Source of the DNA: Bacteroidales bacterium | GTDB taxonomy: Bacteria > Bacteroidota > Bacteroidia > Bacteroidales > UBA12481 | DNA: 7,178 nucleotides | Assembly: GCA_028707745.1 (NCBI GenBank) | Contig: JAQWAJ010000085.1 | Span: forward strand, 1-7,178 | Direction of reading: 5' to 3' | Shown: one piece after another, positions 1 through 4,439 of the stretch | Layout of the letters: the number at the start of each line of letters is the position of its first letter | How positions within the stretch are numbered: position 1 is the first letter of the stretch | The notes under the pieces: generated by a model | Told to the model about the DNA's origin: nothing | Seen by the model: only the letters and a program-made list of their open reading frames with translations | Database searches by the model: none | Translations under genes and position numbers: made by a program

Positions 1-518
1 AGCGTTTCGACCGGACACAGGAGGGCAAACGCATTCATTTTGCATCGTCAATGACCATGCTTGGACGATCAGATGGCGACAATTACTCAAACGGCTACGG
101 TTATTTGGATCTGGTGGATTTTATCCTGAAAGGTTGCACCCAGGTTGAGAATAATCTCAGGGAACTATACAGGCGAGTGGCATTTAACATCTGTATTGGC
201 AATACCGATGATCATTTCCGGAACCATGGCTTTCTGCTGACCGTCAAAGGCTGGACACTTTCGCCTGCTTATGATATGAATCCTTCATTGAACGATTATC
301 AAAGTCTTCTTATATCAGCCACATCAAATGAATCTGACTTACGCACATTGCTGGAATCATCTGACGAATATATGCTGGACAAGGAACTCTGTACGCAAAT
401 TATTCACGAAGTGGTTGAAGCCGTCAAAGACTGGAAGAGAATATCCCTTCAGCTAAAAATTCCAAAATCGGAAACAGATCGGTTCAGTACGCGATTTGAA
501 AAACATCTGAAAATATAA
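1..518 (+). CDS. HipA-family serine/threonine kinase toxin, C-terminal part (5' end outside window)
   Basis: This is the 3' part of a HipA-type kinase gene; the frame is open from base 3, so the ATG at 51 is internal and not the real start. HipA proteins are the toxin halves of type II toxin-antitoxin systems and phosphorylate a translation-related target, glutamyl-tRNA synthetase in E. coli HipA. Visible family landmarks are RFDR followed by GKRIHFAS at the left edge. The catalytic loop reads GNTDDHFRNHGF (bases 198-233), with the likely catalytic Asp codon at 207-209. The metal-binding SPAYDMNP segment (261-284) resembles the DFG-like step of kinases. About 172 residues are visible and the helical C-terminal lobe looks intact, ending in a TAA. 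The HipB antitoxin, and in many Bacteroidota a separate small HipA N-terminal-domain protein, would lie upstream and cannot be seen. The family call is firm; activity and target are inference. Confidence 0.93.
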   Translation, partial: RFDRTQEGKRIHFASSMTMLGRSDGDNYSNGYGYLDLVDFILKGCTQVENNLRELYRRVAFNICIGNTDDHFRNHGFLLTVKGWTLSPAYDMNPSLNDYQSLLISATSNESDLRTLLESSDEYMLDKELCTQIIHEVVEAVKDWKRISLQLKIPKSETDRFSTRFEKHLKI

Positions 519-568
519 GGCCAAAATCAACCAGATTCCCCACTCACAGCCGTTTTGATCATCTTTCC

Positions 569-1336
569 TCACCCGACCTTTTGCCCGATAAAGAAAGTAT
601 AGCCGTAATATTCCTTGTATTTTTCATAATAGGCGATCTCTTCTGTCAGGTGATCAATCAGCCATTTCGCCTGGTCACTGTTGTTGTTCTGCGTTAAAAA
701 TTGCCCCGAAAATTCGGTGATCGGCTTATAATAGCTATCCAACCAGCAGGATTCCGGTAAATTGTAGGAAGCAACAGGAACATATCCTGCCTGTTCCAAC
801 TGGCTGATTTTAACCGATACGGTATCTATCTCCGGATAGCCGGCATCAATCCAGTATTTTTCGATGGCTTCAGGGCGATTGCCCCGGAACCAGGTTGCTT
901 CGGAAACCACCAGGAATCCGCCCGGTTTGAGGTACTTCTTCCATTCCCGGATCCCTTTTTCAAAACCGATATTGTAAATGGCGCCTTCTGACCAGATCAG
1001 ATCAAATTCATTTTCTGAAAAAGGAAGGTTGTCCATCGAGGCAACGAGACCGGTTATCCGGTTTTCAAGCCCAAGTCGTTTCACCCGGTCATTCAGGCCC
1101 CCGATCATGCCAGGGAACACATCGACCGCAATAATATCACCAGTGATGTTCTCTGCCAGGGTTTGCGTTTGCCTTCCCGTGCCGCAACCGATATCTGCAA
1201 TTTTTGCATCTGCCGGTAACCCCTTGATGAAACTCAGCGCTTTAATAGTTTCTGCCGGGCTACCTGGCCCCTGTTGCTCCAATAGACTGAAAAAACCACA
1301 TATCAGGTTCAAATCTAAAATTTCATTATCGCTCAT
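569..1336 (-). CDS. Class I SAM-dependent methyltransferase
   Basis: A 255-residue Rossmann-fold methyltransferase that would transfer a methyl group from S-adenosylmethionine to an unknown, probably small-molecule, acceptor in the cytosol. Motif I is IADIGCGTGRQ (residues 46-56), the SAM-binding glycine loop. The acidic end of strand 2 is in AVDVFPG (70-76). The SMDNLPF segment (100-106) holds the adenine-contacting Asp position, FDLIWSEGAIYNIGFE (111-126) is the post-strand-4 region, and LKPGG (136-140) is the usual motif before strand 5. The N-terminal DLNLICGFFSLLEQQGPGSP and C-terminal KYKEYYGYTFFIGQK closely resemble, from memory, Bacteroides methyltransferases known only from structural genomics, so this is a Bacteroidota family without an assigned substrate. 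The gene converges on hipA with a 50-bp gap and lies 82 bp downstream of the RteC-like gene on the same strand. The ATG has no Shine-Dalgarno sequence (TTAATCATTGAGCG precedes it), which is normal for the phylum. Confidence 0.93.
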   Translation of the reverse strand: MSDNEILDLNLICGFFSLLEQQGPGSPAETIKALSFIKGLPADAKIADIGCGTGRQTQTLAENITGDIIAVDVFPGMIGGLNDRVKRLGLENRITGLVASMDNLPFSENEFDLIWSEGAIYNIGFEKGIREWKKYLKPGGFLVVSEATWFRGNRPEAIEKYWIDAGYPEIDTVSVKISQLEQAGYVPVASYNLPESCWLDSYYKPITEFSGQFLTQNNNSDQAKWLIDHLTEEIAYYEKYKEYYGYTFFIGQKVG

Positions 1337-1361
1337 CGCTCAATGATTAAATATATTGACA

Positions 1362-1369
1362 CAAAGATC
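1362..1369 (-). promoter_or_regulatory. Candidate -7 promoter element for the methyltransferase gene
   Basis: Read on the minus strand this is GATCTTTG, one mismatch from the Bacteroidota -7 consensus TAnnTTTG. Transcription would start near 1355, giving a leader of under 20 nt to the ATG at 1336. No convincing -33 TTTG is present at the usual spacing; a TTGGG lies a few bases too far upstream. The methyltransferase may instead depend on readthrough from the RteC-like gene. Confidence 0.25.
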
Positions 1370-1390
1370 GGTACAGTCGCCGGATAAAAT

Positions 1391-1407
1391 TCCCAAGTTG
1401 TCCCAAG
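1391..1407. repeat. Short direct repeat TCCCAAG x2
   Basis: The heptamer TCCCAAG occurs at 1391-1397 and again at 1401-1407, separated by TTG, a 10-bp period close to one helical turn. It sits in the 82-bp gap between the RteC-like and methyltransferase genes, just upstream of the candidate methyltransferase promoter. It could be a small regulator-binding site, but it is short enough to be chance. Confidence 0.3.
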
Positions 1408-1436
1408 ATGATCTGAAATTATCTTTCCAGATCATC
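1407..1436 (-). other. Perfect 9-bp stem-loop spanning the RteC-like stop codon
   Basis: GATGATCTG (1407-1415) and CAGATCATC (1428-1436) are exact reverse complements around a 12-nt loop that contains the TAA stop (1419-1421) of the minus-strand RteC-like gene. On the minus-strand transcript the stem is followed by TTGGGACAAC and not by a U tract, so it is not a canonical intrinsic terminator. It might stabilise the 3' end, act as a processing site, or weaken readthrough into the methyltransferase gene 82 bp downstream. Confidence 0.45.
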
Positions 1437-2276
1437 CATCCGCCTGATCAGGGTATCTTTCATCTGGTCGATATACTGGGTGCGGCTCCTCTTCCGCTCA
1501 CGGATTTCGAGAAAAGCACGGTAAAAATCCCCGACCCTGACATTGAACAGTGTTTCAAAGCAGATGGCCAGATCCTTCAGTTCTACGGCCCCATGATTGA
1601 TACTGCCGCTGGAGTAGATTCCATAGACCAGTTCAACCAGTGAAACTTTTGAATCGGTCCATTGCAGCTGTTTCTCAGAGAGCAGCGCAATCATATTGTT
1701 GCAAACTTCATTGCTCACCCTTTTCAGTTCCGATGCCAGGTGTACCTTTATTAAATCGTTGGCGATAATATTCGCCACCTCGTAGTCAAAACTCGTTGAA
1801 AAACTGGGGTCCTTTTCAAAAGAGAGCGGGTCTTTATCCTGTGCCCAGTCATACTCTTTCCTGATAAAGTACTTACCATCGAGCGACGTATCGCCCGAAC
1901 GGTAATACCGATAAAAATCAAGGGTATGGGTAAAATTTTGCCCGAGTCGCTTCATTTCATTGCTCAGATAGAGGCTCTCAGAAGCCTGATCAGATAGCGG
2001 CCGGTGTTCTTCAAGCTCATATAAACGGACATAAAACAGGAGCTGCCCGTATATCCGGGGTTTCAGCTCTTTAAAAAACCGGATTTCCTCCTCAGCGGAT
2101 TGAAACTCATAACTGCAGGTAAAGGCTTTCAGCCGCCGTAATGATTGATCCAAACAGTTGATAATCTGCTTGATTCGTGATAATGTGTCGGGAATGGAAG
2201 ATTCTGTTGTCTGTATCTCGATATTAATTTCGTGCCAGAGGTTTGTGACAAACTCCTTCATAATGATATTTTTCAT
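1419..2276 (-). CDS. RteC-family regulatory protein
   Basis: A protein of about 285 residues of the RteC family, named for the CTnDOT regulator RteC of Bacteroides, a DNA-binding protein that activates the element's excision genes. The C-terminal third carries the family hallmarks: LQWTDSKVSLVELVYG, then SSGSINHGAVELKDLA, then FNVRVGDFYRAFLEIRERK, then SRTQYIDQMKDTLIRRMD. This region forms the helix-turn-helix-like half; the N-terminal half is helical and charged. No integrase, mobilisation or transfer gene is visible, so this looks like one of the stand-alone RteC-like proteins found across Bacteroidota, and its target is unknown. The frame stays open to a TTG at 2282 and a GTG at 2279. I chose the ATG at 2276; the ATG at 2261 (MKEFVTNLWHEIN) is an equally plausible start. 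No Shine-Dalgarno is seen. A structured intergenic leader precedes it. Confidence 0.88.
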   Translation of the reverse strand: MKNIIMKEFVTNLWHEINIEIQTTESSIPDTLSRIKQIINCLDQSLRRLKAFTCSYEFQSAEEEIRFFKELKPRIYGQLLFYVRLYELEEHRPLSDQASESLYLSNEMKRLGQNFTHTLDFYRYYRSGDTSLDGKYFIRKEYDWAQDKDPLSFEKDPSFSTSFDYEVANIIANDLIKVHLASELKRVSNEVCNNMIALLSEKQLQWTDSKVSLVELVYGIYSSGSINHGAVELKDLAICFETLFNVRVGDFYRAFLEIRERKRSRTQYIDQMKDTLIRRMDDLER

Positions 2277-2324
2277 CACCAATGAATATGGATAGAATGT
2301 AAAAAAAAGGATAAAAGGAATCAG

Positions 2325-2342
2325 CCCGGAAGATTATCCGGG
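2325..2342 (-). other. GC-rich hairpin in the RteC-like leader
   Basis: CCCGGA (2325-2330) and TCCGGG (2337-2342) form a perfect 6-bp stem with a 6-nt loop. On the minus strand it is followed after about 17 nt by a run of eight T residues (within 2300-2310). The gap is too long for a standard intrinsic terminator, but the arrangement could be an attenuator-like leader element. Confidence 0.4.
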
Positions 2343-2349
2343 AAAGCAA

Positions 2350-2378
2350 TTGACAGGCAGTAAGTTACTGGCTGTCAA
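2350..2378. promoter_or_regulatory. 29-bp near-perfect palindrome, possible operator or leader stem
   Basis: The arms TTGACAGGCAGTAA (2350-2363) and TTACTGGCTGTCAA (2365-2378) pair at 13 of 14 positions around a central G at 2364; the only mismatch is 2357 against 2371. It lies in the divergent region, about 75 bp upstream of the chosen RteC-like start. It could be a dimer-binding operator, since RteC of CTnDOT is known to bind inverted repeats upstream of the gene it activates. It could also be a strong RNA stem in the leader. No T tract follows on either strand, so it is not an intrinsic terminator. Confidence 0.6.
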
Positions 2379-2439
2379 TCAGGCACGGTCCAATAAAACG
2401 CTGTATGTTCTGTTCTGCATAAATCTTAATACGCTACGG

Positions 2440-2447
2440 CAAAGGTA
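2440..2447 (-). promoter_or_regulatory. Candidate -7 promoter element for the RteC-like gene
   Basis: Minus-strand TACCTTTG fits the Bacteroidota -7 consensus TAnnTTTG exactly. Transcription would begin near 2433 and give a leader of about 155 nt that carries the 29-bp palindrome and the second hairpin. The -33 element is poor: a TTG (plus 2463-2465) sits 15 bp upstream, closer than the usual 19-21. The -7 element lies between 7-bp inverted repeats, TGCATAA (2416-2422) and TTATGCA (2458-2464). Confidence 0.45.
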
Positions 2448-2499
2448 AAAACATTTATTATGCAATGAATGATCCTGATTCCAATAATTCAAAGCATTT

Positions 2500-2507
2500 T
2501 TAATTTG
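2500..2507 (+). promoter_or_regulatory. Weak candidate -7 promoter element for the CLC gene
   Basis: TTAATTTG differs from TAnnTTTG at one position and lies 34 bp before the CLC start codon, which would give a leader of under 30 nt. No clear -33 TTTG is found 19-21 bp upstream. No Shine-Dalgarno precedes the start codon; the sequence there is TATTAGCCAA. Confidence 0.25.
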
Positions 2508-2541
2508 AGCGGATTTTAGAATCTATTCATATATTAGCCAA

Positions 2542-4320
2542 ATGGTAACACGATTGAATATTTTGAAGCAAGCTCACCACTGGAGATTAAAATACGTTCC
2601 ACATAACAAACTGATTATTATTCTCAGCCTGATTACAGGATTGGTTGGTGGTTTGGCTGCAGTCATACTTAAAAACACCGTCTTTTATACCCATGAATTG
2701 CTTACAAAAGGTTTTGATGCGAATAAATTCAACCTGCTATATCTCGCGTATCCTTTTATCGGAATGCTGCTCACGGTACTCTATGTAAAGCTGTTTGTCC
2801 GCGACAATATTGGTCATGGAATTACCCGAGTATTATATTCTATCTCTAAGAATAACAGCATCATACGACTTCACAACACTTATTCTTCCATGATTGGCAG
2901 TACCTTAACTGTTGGTTTTGGCGGATCGGTGGGACTTGAAGCACCGATAGTCCTGACTGGTGCCGCAATAGGATCCAATCTGGCCAGAGTTTTAAGATTA
3001 GATTATCGAACCGTAACCCTCATGATAGCTTGTGGTTCTGCTGCTGCTATCGGAGGAATTTTCAAAGCTCCTATTGCTGGAGTGATTTTTTCGCTCGAGG
3101 TTCTAATGATTGATCTTACCATGTCGTCGCTCATACCACTCCTTATTTCGGCAGTAACTGGTGCAACACTGGCGTCTGTTTTAATGGGGAAGAATGTGCT
3201 CTTTGCGTTTACTGTTTCTAATCCATTTGAGCTCGGCAACATTCCTTTCTATATGTTGCTCGGTATTATCTGCGGTTTCATATCTCTGTATTTTACCAGG
3301 GCCAATTTCTACATTGAAGGTAAATTTCAAAAAATTCATAACACGACATGGAGATTGGTTATCGGGGGAACTATAGTCAGTATTTTGATTTTTCTCTTCC
3401 CTTCCCTTTTTGGTGAAGGTTATCGTGAATTAACCGCTATCCTGAACGGAAATGGAGATTCCTTATTTCAAAACAGCCTTTTTTATTCAGTCAGCAATAA
3501 TTACATTCTTTTTCTGGTATTTTTACTTTTGGTTCTGTTTTTCAAGGTAATTGCCATGACGGCCACCAATGCCGGAGGTGGTGTTGGTGGTATTTTTGCA
3601 CCTTCATTATTCATGGGAGGAGTGACCGGATTCTTTGTTGCCAGGCTGGTGAATTTTTTTGACCCATTCAGATTACCAGAAAAGAATTTTGCTTTAGCTG
3701 GGATGGCAGGAATTATGGCCGGAGTGATGCATGCACCACTCACTGCAATATTTTTAATTGCAGAAATTACTGGTGGATATACTTTTTTTATTCCTCTGAT
3801 CATCACTGCCACTGTTTCGTACCTTACGATAATGCAATTTGAACCTCATTCCATTTATACTAAACGGCTAGCACTGCAGGGTGAATTGATCACACATCAT
3901 AAGGACAAGGCTGTTTTAACCAGACTTTCCATCACCAATTTGATAGAAAAAAACTTTAAGACGATCAGCCCGGAATCGAGCCTGGGAGACCTTGTTAAAT
4001 TGGTTAAAGAGTCGAAACGCAACATATTTCCTGTTATGAGAGCAGATCGAACTTTTCTTGGAGTGGTATCCATCAACGACATCAGAAATATCCTTTTCAA
4101 TCCCGATGTGTATGAAACAACTTTTGTCCACCAGTTGATGTTTATGCCCGATACGTGTGTTGAAATCGATGATACTATGGAGGATGTCGCCCAAAAATTT
4201 CAAACATCGTCCGACTACAACCTTCCTGTCCTGGAAAAAGGAAAGTATATCGGATTTGTTTCAAAAGCTAATGTATTTTCAGAATATCGTAAGATAGTCA
4301 AAGAGTTTTCGCAGGATTAA
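2542..4320 (+). CDS. CLC-family chloride channel/transporter with CBS pair
   Basis: A 592-residue membrane protein of the CLC family, which moves Cl- (or other anions) across the inner membrane as a channel or as a Cl-/H+ antiporter. The membrane part covers about residues 24-432. The anion-pathway motifs are GHGIT (91-95, the GSGIP position), GLEAP (131-135, the GREGP position, with gating glutamate E133) and GIFAP (350-354). The central tyrosine is probably Y439 in HSIYTKRLAL. The segment FSLEV (183-187) places valine at the internal proton-glutamate position (E203 of E. coli ClcA), as in animal CLC channels, so strict proton coupling is doubtful. The C-terminal cytosolic region holds two CBS repeats (about 462-520 and 527-584), which often bind adenine nucleotides and could gate transport. 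An SLC12-like cotransporter gene follows 119 bp downstream on the same strand, suggesting joint ion homeostasis. The ATG start gives a typical short N terminus. Confidence 0.95.
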   Translation: MVTRLNILKQAHHWRLKYVPHNKLIIILSLITGLVGGLAAVILKNTVFYTHELLTKGFDANKFNLLYLAYPFIGMLLTVLYVKLFVRDNIGHGITRVLYSISKNNSIIRLHNTYSSMIGSTLTVGFGGSVGLEAPIVLTGAAIGSNLARVLRLDYRTVTLMIACGSAAAIGGIFKAPIAGVIFSLEVLMIDLTMSSLIPLLISAVTGATLASVLMGKNVLFAFTVSNPFELGNIPFYMLLGIICGFISLYFTRANFYIEGKFQKIHNTTWRLVIGGTIVSILIFLFPSLFGEGYRELTAILNGNGDSLFQNSLFYSVSNNYILFLVFLLLVLFFKVIAMTATNAGGGVGGIFAPSLFMGGVTGFFVARLVNFFDPFRLPEKNFALAGMAGIMAGVMHAPLTAIFLIAEITGGYTFFIPLIITATVSYLTIMQFEPHSIYTKRLALQGELITHHKDKAVLTRLSITNLIEKNFKTISPESSLGDLVKLVKESKRNIFPVMRADRTFLGVVSINDIRNILFNPDVYETTFVHQLMFMPDTCVEIDDTMEDVAQKFQTSSDYNLPVLEKGKYIGFVSKANVFSEYRKIVKEFSQD

Positions 4321-4439
4321 GCTACTATTTCCGTTATAGATTAGGTTTTTTTCATCTTATCCACTTCAACGGTTTCTCTGTAAGTGATAGTTGAGAATCG
4401 AGTGATCTTTCCTATCTTAAACGAATAAACAATTTTATT

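Noticed and set aside
51..53. ATG at 51 as the start of a small separate protein
   Set aside because: The frame is open upstream to the window edge and encodes the conserved HipA segment RFDR...GKRIHFAS, so the gene begins outside the window.
978..1346. Plus-strand open frame of 122 codons opposite the methyltransferase
   Set aside because: It lies antisense to a gene with clear methyltransferase motifs and has low-complexity composition and no recognisable domain; it is a shadow frame.
1356..1643. Plus-strand open frame of 95 codons overlapping the 3' end of the RteC-like gene
   Set aside because: It is antisense to the conserved RteC C-terminal region, so the real coding strand is minus.
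2277..2282. TTG at 2282 or GTG at 2279 as the start of the RteC-like gene
   Set aside because: ATG codons at 2276 and 2261 are in frame immediately downstream, and no ribosome-binding signal favours the rarer starts.
2350..2378. The palindrome as an intrinsic terminator
   Set aside because: No T tract follows on either strand, and it lies between divergent gene starts.
3501..4203. Three minus-strand open frames inside the CLC gene
   Set aside because: They oppose conserved CLC and CBS motifs and have no support of their own.
4321..4439. A terminator or own promoter between the CLC and SLC12-like genes
   Set aside because: I find no stem followed by a T tract. TAGGTTTT near 4342 misses the -7 consensus at its key last base and has no partner element, so co-transcription remains possible.
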